Shown here: positions 50,750-58,824 of the stretch, in pieces
Position numbering within the stretch: the stretch's first letter is position 1
Layout: each line of letters starts with the position of its first letter
NCBI GenBank assembly: GCA_965199905.1
Contig: OZ241366.1
Coordinates: forward strand, 1,860,001 to 1,924,000
DNA: 64,000 nucleotides
From: Ilyomonas sp965199905
GTDB lineage: Bacteria > Bacteroidota > Bacteroidia > Chitinophagales > Chitinophagaceae
Reading direction: 5' to 3'
Notes under the pieces: model-generated
What the model saw: only the letters and a program-made list of their open reading frames with translations
The model's database searches: none
Told to the model about the DNA's origin: nothing
Program-made: the position numbers and the translations under genes

Positions 50750-51319
50750 TTAAATCGCATTAGGTGGCGGCACCAATGGTGCGCGTGGTGTAGAAGAAAG
50801 CGCTTCGCTTTGCAACGAAGCCTGTATAGAAATTGCAGCATCTAACGATGCCATAGAATAAGAATATACCTGACTATCGTATTCACTTGCCAGGTTCTTA
50901 AAAAACTCAGCTTCAGAGCCGGACTTTTTAGTTGTATTATTTTGAGCAATGTCGTTCGTGTTTTTAAAGAAATCTTCTTTGGCTCCCTGGATGCGCATCT
51001 TGTTGGCATCGGGCAAACACATTATCACCATTTCGCCGTCAACGATGCGGCGCTTCACGTATTTATAAATTTTACCCTGTACATTGATTTCGCCATCTAC
51101 GCGCTCAAAATCAGACTGCAACGTCTGGTAAGGCATGGAAAGCGGAACTTTGATGGTAATTAAATCTGCATCGTTGTATTGATTGTTATCGAGAGAAGCC
51201 GTTAACTGAACATCTGCTTTTTGCTGTGCATAATTGAAAAGAAACCTGTAGCCAACAAGGTTGAACAGGAAAATGAGGAAAAATAATATGGCAGCGGCTT
51301 TTCTCACTTGGTGCTGCAA
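50750..51319 (-). CDS. Membrane-anchored hypothetical protein, about 189 aa
   Basis: One N-terminal hydrophobic helix (AAAILFFLIFLFNLVGYRFLF) anchors a soluble, mainly beta domain (TASLDNNQYNDADLITIKVPLSM, GKIYKYVKRRIVDGEMVIMCLPD) followed by a helical tail and a Pro-rich end (APLVPPPNAI). No ATG is in frame at the right place; the start is TTG at 51317-51319 or GTG at 51305-51307, the latter giving RKAAAILFF. I do not recognise the family. It is a single gene downstream of the toxin remnant on the same strand. Confidence 0.65.
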   Translation of the reverse strand: MQHQVRKAAAILFFLIFLFNLVGYRFLFNYAQQKADVQLTASLDNNQYNDADLITIKVPLSMPYQTLQSDFERVDGEINVQGKIYKYVKRRIVDGEMVIMCLPDANKMRIQGAKEDFFKNTNDIAQNNTTKKSGSEAEFFKNLASEYDSQVYSYSMASLDAAISIQASLQSEALSSTPRAPLVPPPNAI

Positions 51320-51343
51320 TATTAGGAAAAGAAAATGTAGACC

Positions 51344-51621
51344 TTATATTTTTTTATCGGAATTTCTTTTTACATGAACCAGGCTGGTAACAACCACTCG
51401 TGTTAATGGTTCATCAATAAAATAAACAATGTAAAAAGGGTAACGATTGGTAAGTGTTTCTCTGAATTGCTTATGGATGAATCTGAATTGTGTTGGGTCT
51501 TCCGGTTGATTTCGCTTATAAAGTTGAGCGCTGCTTTTTTGCTGCTTTTCTCATATCAGTCAATCGCTTCAAGGTATTCTTTCGTGGCTCGTTTACGAAA
51601 GATAATTTTATAGGCGCTCAT
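51344..51621 (-). pseudogene. RelE/ParE-type toxin, inactivated
   Basis: The ATG at 51619-51621 overlaps the stop of the antitoxin gene by 4 bases. The frame reads SAYKIIFRKRATKEYLEAID, then TGA (51556-51558) where toxins of this family have Trp (AIDWYEKS), then YEKSSKKAALNF, and shifts frame near 51510. The C-terminal part is in another frame: FRFIHKQFRETLTNRYPFYI, then VYFIDEPLTRVVVTSLVHVKR, to the TAA at 51344. One nonsense codon and one frameshift make the toxin inactive unless the TGA is read through. Confidence 0.8.
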
Positions 51622-51836
51622 TTCCTATTCAGTCTGTCTTTTATCAGCACGTCTAGTTCTTCCCTTGTGCCGCCTTCCCCATTTTGTTGATAGTCATCAA
51701 ATTCTTTATCCAGCACCGCTTTAAATTCATTAGAATATTCTGTTGCCTGGAGAATGGAATACACATGTTCCAATTTGTCTTCAGAACTATCATCGATAAG
51801 TTTATGAATTTTCTCCTTTATTTCCTGCGTACCCAT
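51618..51836 (-). CDS. Antitoxin of a RelE/ParE-type module
   Basis: The ATG at 51836 (MGTQEIKEKIHKLIDDSSED) begins a 72-residue helical, acidic protein with the pattern of an addiction antitoxin (LEHVYSILQATEYSNEFKAVLDKEFDDYQ, then RREELDVLIKDRLNRK-like end). A longer frame with a poor upstream part exists but is not needed. It is translationally coupled to the toxin (4-base overlap). The antitoxin is intact while the toxin is broken, so it may persist as a protective antidote or just be not yet decayed. Family assignment rests on context. Confidence 0.7.
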   Translation of the reverse strand: MGTQEIKEKIHKLIDDSSEDKLEHVYSILQATEYSNEFKAVLDKEFDDYQQNGEGGTREELDVLIKDRLNRK

Positions 51837-51867
51837 ATTCCATTTTAAAGGCAATTTATATAAACTT

Positions 51868-52149
51868 TTAAAACCGCATACCCGATATTGCACTTCCGCA
51901 GGAAATGCCGCTAAGCAAAAGCAATACAGCGCCACTTAATAAAAGCGATTTGCCAAGCTGTCTTTGCTCCGGTATCAGGGCTAAAATGAAACCTACGAAA
52001 AGATTCAGTCCGCCCAATCCCAGGCAGACGAGACCAAAAGCAATTCCAACATCAGACGCCTGCACGCTACCCGACATTGCCATAGCTAAAATCGTGAACA
52101 CGATAGCAGCACCTATGTTTATCAATAGCATTTTATAAACCAGCTTCAT
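51868..52149 (-). CDS. Small integral membrane protein, 93 aa
   Basis: Three hydrophobic segments (MLLINIGAAIVFTILAMAMSG, VGIAFGLVCLGLGGLNLFVGFILALIP and LGKSLLLSGAVLLLLSGISCG) are separated by short loops. It has an ATG start at 52149 and no known family. It sits just upstream of the antitoxin gene (32 bases) on the same strand, so it may share a transcript, but no functional link is evident. Confidence 0.65.
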   Translation of the reverse strand: MKLVYKMLLINIGAAIVFTILAMAMSGSVQASDVGIAFGLVCLGLGGLNLFVGFILALIPEQRQLGKSLLLSGAVLLLLSGISCGSAISGMRF

Positions 52150-52208
52150 AGAATCATTTTATATGAGGATTGGGCAGAAAATATATTTGAAATGCGTTTT
52201 AATTTTAG

Positions 52209-52316
52209 CTTTTACAGAAGCCCCATCATTGCCCTGAACCTTGATCCGCCACGGCGGCGGACAACTGCCGATTACAAAAGAGACGAACGATGGTTACTAA
52301 AACTGTATTTTGTATT
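52209..52316 (-). repeat. Dispersed intergenic repeat, copy 7 (short GC-rich core)
   Basis: In its own orientation it has left end AGTAACCATCGTTCGTCTC, right end AAGGTTCAGGGCAATGATGG then GGCTTCTG, and core TCCGCCGCCGTGGCGGA, a small GC hairpin. It lies between the small membrane gene and the radical SAM gene. Confidence 0.85.
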
Positions 52317-52335
52317 ATCCAAATTGAACCCGAAA

Positions 52336-53745
52336 CTAAGATTGTAAAGCCGTTTCTCTTTCTTTCTGCAACCCTTTTACAATGGCTTCCTTATCATCGC
52401 GGTAAAATAAATTCATGGTTTCAAAGGGTATAATGCGACCATCTTTATGGACAATGTGCACACAGCTTTTTTTGATGGTGCGCACATCAAAATCCCACGC
52501 ATCAATAAAGCGCATAATGATGATGCGAAACAAATTATTATAACCTAATCCCGGTGCATGAATCTGCGGCAGGCAGCACATCAGTTCTTTAAAATCTTCC
52601 TCTACCCTATCTACCGAAATGCCGGTGCTGAATATTTTAATCATCTGCGCATGAAGCCGTTCGTCCTGTTCATACACAATGGTGTTTTTACTGTTGTTGA
52701 GCAAATCAGCCGGGTCTACATAGCGCGTCATGGGAAACACTTGTCCGCCAAGTTTCAACGCATAACCCATCACCAATGCATCGGGATTGCAAGGCACAGG
52801 GATTAAATCGTTTGGTTGAAAAACATTTGTTTGATCCAATATTTTTTGCCGCACATCTGTCATCGTGATGCGGTCTGTTGCGGGGTTAAATTCGGTTAAG
52901 CGTCCGGCAATCTGTGTTGGTTGCAATGTAACGCCGCGCACACACTTTTGTTGCAGGGCAAAATCAATTACGCTGCCTATTTCATCATCGTTTACGCCTT
53001 TCTGCAATGTCATTACCAATGTAGTTGATACATTGAATTCATTCAAATTTTCGAGCGCTTTGCGGCGCACTTCTGTAAGGTCTTGCCCGCGCATTATTTG
53101 CAAAGCTTCCGGCTTAAAAGAATCAAACTGCAGATAAATTTCAAAGTCGGGCTGATAAGAAGCGAGCCGCTCCGCGAACGCCCTGTCTTTGGCAATGCGG
53201 ATGCCGTTTGTGTTCACCATCAGGTGGCGAATAGGCTTCGTTTTGGCAAGGTCTAATATCTCGAAAAACTGCGGATGCACAGTTGGCTCGCCACCGCTTA
53301 ATTGCACCACATCGGGCGTGCCTTCATTGGCAACCACAATGTCGAGCATGCGCTCAATTTCTTCCAATGTTCTGTGTCGTCCATAATGCGGCGAACTCAT
53401 GGCATAACAGGTCGGGCATGTCAGGTTGCACCGGTCCGTTATTTCCACTACGGTTAAACAACTATGCTGTTCATGATCAGCACACAAACCACAATCATAC
53501 GGACAGCCATAATGCGTAGCTGTATTAAATTTCAGCGGCATCTCGCTTGGCTTATTGTAGTTGCGGATGTTCTTATAATATTCCACATCTGTAGCTATTA
53601 ATACTTTACTGAAACCATGTTCCGCGCAGGTTTTCAGCATGAAAACATGGTTGTTTTCAAACACAATCTTGGCATCAATCCGCCGCAGGCAAACCGGGCA
53701 AAGGCTAAGTGTAAAATCGTAGTAGGTATAAGGACGTTCCGGCAT
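52336..53745 (-). CDS. Radical SAM protein of the Tes-like (tetraether synthase) group
   Basis: A 469-residue enzyme with many cysteines: LCPVCLRR (Cys16/19), KTCAEHG (Cys40), GCPYDCGLCADHEQHSC (Cys81/85/88/96), then the radical SAM motif CNLTCPTC (Cys106/110/113), and CCLPQ and SCVHIV near the end. The N-terminal cluster block plus CPYDCGLCxDHEQHxC is characteristic of the MJ0619/Tes-like group, whose archaeal members join lipid tails by C-C bonds between phytanyl chains. The bacterial function is not known to me. SGGEPTVHP (glycine-rich S-adenosylmethionine site) is present. It is downstream of an Lgt paralogue (48 bases), suggesting lipid-related substrates. Confidence 0.85.
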   Translation of the reverse strand: MPERPYTYYDFTLSLCPVCLRRIDAKIVFENNHVFMLKTCAEHGFSKVLIATDVEYYKNIRNYNKPSEMPLKFNTATHYGCPYDCGLCADHEQHSCLTVVEITDRCNLTCPTCYAMSSPHYGRHRTLEEIERMLDIVVANEGTPDVVQLSGGEPTVHPQFFEILDLAKTKPIRHLMVNTNGIRIAKDRAFAERLASYQPDFEIYLQFDSFKPEALQIMRGQDLTEVRRKALENLNEFNVSTTLVMTLQKGVNDDEIGSVIDFALQQKCVRGVTLQPTQIAGRLTEFNPATDRITMTDVRQKILDQTNVFQPNDLIPVPCNPDALVMGYALKLGGQVFPMTRYVDPADLLNNSKNTIVYEQDERLHAQMIKIFSTGISVDRVEEDFKELMCCLPQIHAPGLGYNNLFRIIIMRFIDAWDFDVRTIKKSCVHIVHKDGRIIPFETMNLFYRDDKEAIVKGLQKERETALQS

Positions 53746-53793
53746 AATCGTAGTTTAATTTGTACTTAGAAATTCTGTATGATGAAATGATAT

Positions 53794-54606
53794 TTATCTT
53801 TCGTTTATGATAACCTTCGCCCCGCTCATCAATCTTATTTCTTTGCTGCTTTCATTTTTTTCTGCCAATAGTTTTTCAGGAGAAATGACGTAGCGATAAT
53901 AATATAGCCAGCCAAGCAAAGCTGTAATTTGTATGGTTGATAAACCGATAGGAAAAGTATAATGTGGCTTGATAAAATCGAGTAGAAATCTAAACAAGCA
54001 ATAGCCCATCATAAACAGTTTAAATAAAGCGCCATTTTTCAGCACAACTCTTTTTTCAAGCACAACAAAACTTATCCAAAGCAATACTAAGAAACCGATT
54101 TCATATAAGCTCACCGGTTGTCGTAACTTACTGTCGCCAAGATACATTCCCCAGGGCATGGCAGTTGGCAATCCATAGGTTTCCTCATATACTCCCATAC
54201 TAAAGCAACCAATGCGACCAATGATTAAAGCGAGGATCATTGGATACACAAACAGGTCGCCGGAGGCTTTTGTTTCACCAATGATTTTCTTAAACAATTC
54301 CACACCCAGCAAGCCGCCGAGAAAGCCACCCAGCACCGTTTTATTCTGGTAAAAATGCCACCCAACACTACCTGCGGCTTTCAGTTGCGGCAGGTTTTCT
54401 AATCCACCAATGAGCCGGCTGCCGATAAATGCACCAAGCACAGCACCCACAAAAATCCATATCCGGTTTGGCGAGTCAATCACATCGCCTTCTCTTCTTC
54501 GCAAAAACAAAAAATACCGGAAGCCAATAAAGAAAGCCAGCGGCTCGAGGATACTGTGCAGCAAGATTCGCGTGTGACCAATTGTGATATGAACCGGGAA
54601 TTGCAT
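53794..54606 (-). CDS. Lgt-like prolipoprotein diacylglyceryl transferase paralogue
   Basis: A 270-residue membrane protein with about seven helices and Lgt-like features: HITIGHTRILLHSILEPLAFFIGFRY, the core GRIGCFSMGVYEETYGLPTAMPWG, and LRQPVSLYEIGFLVLLW with the P-x-x-LYE motif. Canonical Lgt has GRIGNFINGE; here Cys replaces the Asn after GRIG, and the next residues differ, so its activity may be altered or its substrate may not be a prolipoprotein. Bacteria normally have a separate canonical lgt. It is the first of a two-gene operon with the Tes-like radical SAM gene. Confidence 0.85.
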   Translation of the reverse strand: MQFPVHITIGHTRILLHSILEPLAFFIGFRYFLFLRRREGDVIDSPNRIWIFVGAVLGAFIGSRLIGGLENLPQLKAAGSVGWHFYQNKTVLGGFLGGLLGVELFKKIIGETKASGDLFVYPMILALIIGRIGCFSMGVYEETYGLPTAMPWGMYLGDSKLRQPVSLYEIGFLVLLWISFVVLEKRVVLKNGALFKLFMMGYCLFRFLLDFIKPHYTFPIGLSTIQITALLGWLYYYRYVISPEKLLAEKNESSKEIRLMSGAKVIINER

Positions 54607-54726
54607 ACCCTGTATTTAGCGGGAAAGATAATCGTTTATTTTTCGTAATGGAAGTGGCAGTTATCGAAATTACTTTACAGGCCTGAAGATACTTGGACAC
54701 TGTGAATGAATGAAGCTTCATTGTAT

Positions 54727-54734
54727 TATCTTTG
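54727..54734 (+). promoter_or_regulatory. -7 box before the Uma2-like gene
   Basis: TATCTTTG fits TAnnTTTG and lies 19 bases before the ATG at 54754. No -33 TTG was found at the normal distance. It is recorded because the spacing to the start is typical. Confidence 0.35.
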
Positions 54735-54753
54735 AAAGAGAAGAACTGATATT

Positions 54754-55336
54754 ATGCAAGCAGAAGTGGCTGAAAAATTATACAGTATTAAGGAGTATCT
54801 GGCATTTGAAGACCGGGCAAAAAACAAACATGAATACTATAACGGAAAAATTATAAAGATGCCGGCAGCAAGCTACATTCACAACCAAATAGCGGCTAAT
54901 ATAATCGCTGCTCTAATTACTGTTCTTTATAATAAAGAGTTTATTGTAACAACCAGCGATACAAAAATTCATATACCGCAACTTGATTCCTTTGTTTATC
55001 CTGATGCTGTCCGTGGTATTTGAGAAGCCAGAGTTTTACGAGGGAAGAAAGGATATTATTACGAACCCTATTTTGATTGTTGAAGTTACTTCTCCTTCTT
55101 CCAAAAAATATGACAGAGGAATAAAGTTCCAGGAATATAAAACGTTGCCTTCTTTCAAAGAATACGTGCTGGTATACCAGTCGAAACCATGGGTGATTGC
55201 GTCATGTAAAGTTGCCGACCGCATGTGGAAAGATACAGAAGCAAACACACCTGATGGCTCTGTGTGTTTGCAGTCCGTTGATTGTATGCTCGACATGCAA
55301 AGAGTGTATTATGGTATACAGCTAAATAAAGTATAA
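54754..55336 (+). pseudogene. Uma2-family endonuclease-like protein, split by a one-base frameshift
   Basis: The first frame (ATG 54754) encodes EVAEKLYSIKEYLAFEDRAKNKHEYYNGKIIKMPAASYIHNQIAANI to FVYPDAV and stops at 55021. The rest continues in the next frame: VVFEKPEFYEGRKDIITNPILIVEVTSPSSKKYDRGIKFQEYKTLPSFKEYVLVYQ. Joined, they make an almost full-length Uma2 (DUF820) protein with the PD-(D/E)xK-like D-A-V ... ILIVEV core. The break is a single extra C near 55011. No other lesion is seen, so it may be recent or a sequencing error. Uma2 proteins are presumed nucleases, often multi-copy, of unclear role. Confidence 0.8.
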
Positions 55337-55341
55337 CCAAT

Positions 55342-57369
55342 CTACTTTACCGTAAACGTTTTCTTGTCAACTCCAATTCCAGTTAGTGTCAGCAACTTCC
55401 ATTTCGATGGCAACTTGTTTTTCAACTGCGTAATACCGGCTGGTGTAATTTCCAAACCGCCAAAGCCATTCAACATTGCCTGAATCATACCGCCTGCACC
55501 GGTTGAGAAATAAGGATTATTGCCGGTTGCCGTTTCTGCAATCACGCCGAAAGGCGGGCGCTGGTTGGGTTCGAAGCCGGTTTTAAAAACATGATATGCA
55601 CTGTCAGGACTTCCTAACCGCGAATATAAAATAGAGAAAATGGCTTGCGTCATTGCCGGACCTTCGCCTATGCGCGGCTGATAATAATCAAGGTCTTTTT
55701 TGATATTCGCGCCTGTTACTTCATGCAGCGGGTAAGCCAGTAAGTTTACATCTGCCTGCTTTATTTTTTCACCATTATAGCTTGCGTGTTCTTTTGTAAC
55801 GCCATCAGGAAATTTAAGAATGGGAATGTTATTGTACACGTTCATCCAGTCGGCATCTGGTGTGAGTCCAAGCAATTTTGCAGCATCGGTTGCCATTTTT
55901 AAATTGGCTCTGGCTGCGGCATTGGTAAAGGCATTGTTGTCAATGTTTTCAGCCCATTCATCAGCGGCTACTACGTTCTTAATATCGTAATGACCGGCAC
56001 CGTTTCTTTCTACGCGGCTTGACCAGAAATCTGCCGTTTCTTTTAATAAAGGATAACCTCTTTCGCGAAGCCAGTTTTTATCTTGCGTTACACAATAATA
56101 GTTCCACGCCGCAATGCCAATGTCTGCAGTAATATGATGCTCGAACGGACCGCTCAATGCCCATACCGGTGTTTCTTCGTTGCCGCTGGCAGCGCTTTCC
56201 CAGGGAAACATAGCGCCTTTATAACCATGCGAAAAAGCATTGTTTCGTGCGGCCGATAATCGTTGATAACGATACTCAAGTAATGATTTTGCAATATCCG
56301 GCTGCAGCAATAACAACGATGGATACATCCACAATTCTGTATCCCAAAAAGCATGTCCGTTATATCCTAAACCGCTTAATCCCATTGGCGATAAACTATA
56401 TGCTGTTCCGCTTCGCGCGAAAGAATACAGGTGATAAATCATGCTATGCACTTCACGTTGTGTTTCGTCATCACCTTCAATCACAATATCGCTTTTCCAT
56501 AAGTTGTCCCATGCCTGGTTATGAAATTGCAACAATCGCTTTGTGCCTTCAAGCGTAGCGAAAATGGTAAGACGTTCCGCTTCGTTCAATGGATCATCAT
56601 CGTGCGCAGATGTAATGGCAGAACCCACAACAGCAAAGTGATACGTTTGCCCGGCGGTAAGCTTCTTTTTAAATTTTAAAAGATGCATGCTATTGTCCCA
56701 CATTTCATGTATTACGGCTGGTTCGCCGCCATGCGGTTCATCAAACAAAAAGCTGTTGCTGGCTGCCATCAACAGCTTGCCAGTCGGGCTTTTGGCGGTT
56801 GAAGTCAGTAAAGAAATGGTAACATGCGGGCGATCAATCTGGTTAAAATAATTCTCTACATCTTTCAGCATATCAGGCGCCTGCATTACAGAAGCCGGAA
56901 TAATTTCGATGTCTTTTTTTGCCGTAATACTAACATCTACCAACGCACAATAAGGCAACTGGCGAAGTGAATAATATGTATAGGAAACAGAAGCTTTATC
57001 GTCATAATCGAATGTAGTGGTAAGGCTGGCGTGCTTCATGTTCAGCACTTGCTTTACGTGCTGCACCTGTTTGAAACTTTCAATGCGCCTGCCATCTACA
57101 TCGAGGTACATATTTACGAAGTTGAAGGTCTTGAGTATGTTGCTCACGCGACCACGACCATACAAATCAAACGCGCCATTCAGCACCACATCTTTTACGG
57201 TAAATGGTTCAGGCGATGATACGATACCAACCATGCCATTGGCGACGGTTTCGCCAAAATAATTGGATGGATTGATGGTGTCGGCTTTTATTGTCCATAC
57301 ATCTTGGGAAAAGGTAAAAGTGAAAATGCAGAATGTAAAATGCACGAGAAGAAGAATGCGCTTGTTCAT
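55342..57369 (-). CDS. GH65-like secreted glycoside hydrolase/phosphorylase
   Basis: A 675-residue exported protein (signal peptide KRILLLVHFTFCIFTFTFS). It shows the GH65 pattern: an N-terminal beta-sandwich (INPSNYFGETVANGMVGIVSSP), a linker, and an (alpha/alpha)6 barrel with GHAFWDTELWMYPSLLLL, GAMFPWESAASGNEETP, and ADEWAENIDNNAFTNAAARANL, where the Glu is the likely acid/base. The loop resembles acid trehalase and protein-glucosylgalactosylhydroxylysine glucosidase-type members more than trehalose phosphorylase. The substrate is unknown but an alpha-glucoside is likely. It stands alone on the minus strand. Confidence 0.88.
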   Translation of the reverse strand: MNKRILLLVHFTFCIFTFTFSQDVWTIKADTINPSNYFGETVANGMVGIVSSPEPFTVKDVVLNGAFDLYGRGRVSNILKTFNFVNMYLDVDGRRIESFKQVQHVKQVLNMKHASLTTTFDYDDKASVSYTYYSLRQLPYCALVDVSITAKKDIEIIPASVMQAPDMLKDVENYFNQIDRPHVTISLLTSTAKSPTGKLLMAASNSFLFDEPHGGEPAVIHEMWDNSMHLLKFKKKLTAGQTYHFAVVGSAITSAHDDDPLNEAERLTIFATLEGTKRLLQFHNQAWDNLWKSDIVIEGDDETQREVHSMIYHLYSFARSGTAYSLSPMGLSGLGYNGHAFWDTELWMYPSLLLLQPDIAKSLLEYRYQRLSAARNNAFSHGYKGAMFPWESAASGNEETPVWALSGPFEHHITADIGIAAWNYYCVTQDKNWLRERGYPLLKETADFWSSRVERNGAGHYDIKNVVAADEWAENIDNNAFTNAAARANLKMATDAAKLLGLTPDADWMNVYNNIPILKFPDGVTKEHASYNGEKIKQADVNLLAYPLHEVTGANIKKDLDYYQPRIGEGPAMTQAIFSILYSRLGSPDSAYHVFKTGFEPNQRPPFGVIAETATGNNPYFSTGAGGMIQAMLNGFGGLEITPAGITQLKNKLPSKWKLLTLTGIGVDKKTFTVK

Positions 57370-57647
57370 ATAAGCAATGCTGTTAGGCTGTAAAAATAAA
57401 CGGAGATTCGGGGAGATGGAAAGATGGAATTAATTTTCTTTTGGAAAGATGGATATAAGAAACATAAGAGATCGTTTAATTGTAAGTGATGGCGTAAAAA
57501 ATGCAATTATCATCATAAAATATAAGCCTGCTCTGATAAATACATTTTCCAGGTCTCATCCGTAAAGCTTTTAACATCACTTCCACTTTCGACTATACAA
57601 ATACCAATAAAATTTATTCGCTACCTTGCACGTGCAATTCAAAAAAT

Positions 57648-57827
57648 ATGAAGTGGAGTACAGCACCTGTTATCATCAGCGATACCGTTTTAAAGCTTGC
57701 CAAAGCCGGCAAGCTGCAAGGTGTATTGCAGGCTATTGAAGCGGAACGTCACAACCACGCAGCCAACACCGGAACTTCGCCTGATGGAAAAATTGCCGTT
57801 ATGCGCGTTGGCGCTTATAAAAAATAA
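57648..57827 (+). CDS. Small conserved-looking protein, 59 aa
   Basis: The ATG at 57648 opens a 59-codon frame (MKWSTAPVIISDTVLKLAKA, then GKLQGVLQAIEAERHNHAAN) that ends at TAA 57825. The sequence is basic, helical and soluble, and ends with KIAVMRVGAYKK. Codon use looks normal and the gene lies 15 bases before the DUF6338-like gene, so they are probably one transcript. I do not recognise the family, but the well-ordered amphipathic pattern makes it likely to be real. Confidence 0.6.
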   Translation: MKWSTAPVIISDTVLKLAKAGKLQGVLQAIEAERHNHAANTGTSPDGKIAVMRVGAYKK

Positions 57828-57842
57828 TCCTTTTTTGATGCG

Positions 57843-58643
57843 ATGAACATTGCATTAGCCACCCTTTTTCTTCTTATCCTTCTATATCCCGGTTTTATAT
57901 TCAGGCGGTTTTATTATACCGAAGAATTTTCAAGAGAATATTTCAAGCAAACGATAACCGACCTGTTGGTGGCTGCTATTTTACCCAGCACCTTGCTGCA
58001 CATTGTGGGCTATTATCTATTTGTAAGGCATCATTACACCATTGACATTTCTACCATTGGCACCTTGCTTAGCGGCACCAGCGATGGCACAAAAGTAACA
58101 GCCGCTTTTCAGAGTATTTATGCGCATGCTCCGGGCATTGTAGCTTATTTTATAGCGGTAAGTATATTAGCTGCTTTAAGTGGTTTGCTGGCAAAATATA
58201 TTGTGCGAAAAGCAAAGCTGGACCGCAGGTTTAAATTGTTCCGTTTTCAGAACGAATGGCATTACATCTTCAGTGGCGAGATACTCGATTTTCCGCGGGT
58301 GCCCGGCGATGCGTCTAATATTTCCATTCGCTACATTGATGCATTGGTGAAAAGCGACCAGGGAACTATTATTTATACCGGCATACTGGCTGACTATGTG
58401 CTGAGTAAAGATGGCGGCATTGACCGTATTTATCTGACCAACGTAAAGCGGCGCTATCTGCGCGATGATAAAGCCAATCAGCCGCAGGAAAATAATGACC
58501 TCGATGAACGATATTATTACCTGCCGGGGCAATTCTTTATTATTCCTTACACACAAATCATCAACCTGCACATCACTTATTATAAAATTGAAGTAACGGA
58601 TGATGAGCTTACTGAAGAGCTGGATAGCATAAGCACCGATTAA
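57843..58643 (+). CDS. DUF6338-like membrane protein
   Basis: A 266-residue protein with three N-terminal membrane segments (NIALATLFLLILLYPGFIF, TDLLVAAILPSTLLHIVGYYLF and GIVAYFIAVSILAALSGLLAKYIV) followed by a soluble domain with a PH- or SH3-like strand pattern (EWHYIFSGEILDFPRVPGD, GTIIYTGILADYVLSKDGGID, YLPGQFFIIPYTQIINLHITY). I associate it with the DUF6338 family, function unknown. It is probably co-transcribed with the 59-aa ORF upstream. Confidence 0.7.
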   Translation: MNIALATLFLLILLYPGFIFRRFYYTEEFSREYFKQTITDLLVAAILPSTLLHIVGYYLFVRHHYTIDISTIGTLLSGTSDGTKVTAAFQSIYAHAPGIVAYFIAVSILAALSGLLAKYIVRKAKLDRRFKLFRFQNEWHYIFSGEILDFPRVPGDASNISIRYIDALVKSDQGTIIYTGILADYVLSKDGGIDRIYLTNVKRRYLRDDKANQPQENNDLDERYYYLPGQFFIIPYTQIINLHITYYKIEVTDDELTEELDSISTD

Positions 58644-58644
58644 T

Positions 58645-58792
58645 GAAATACAAAATACATTTTTGGCAGCCATCGTCTATGTAAATATTAAGCTGCGGTT
58701 ATTGCCATTTCTGCTGCTTCTACACGCAGGAATGCTCCCATCAACGTTCAAAGCAATATGTGACTTTTACAATAGCGAATCTCAAACTCCAA
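58645..58792 (+). repeat. Dispersed intergenic repeat, copy 8 (GCTTCTACACG hairpin core)
   Basis: It has left end GAAATACAAAATACATTTTTGG, CAGCCATCGTC; core CATTTCTG - CTGCTTCTACACG - CAGGAATG; right end CAACGTTCAAAGCAATATGTG then CTTTTACAATAGCGAATC. The ends are more diverged than in other copies. It lies in the short gap between two convergent genes. Confidence 0.8.
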
Positions 58793-58824
58793 ATTTTTCT
58801 TTTTCTAAATAACCCAATACCCGG

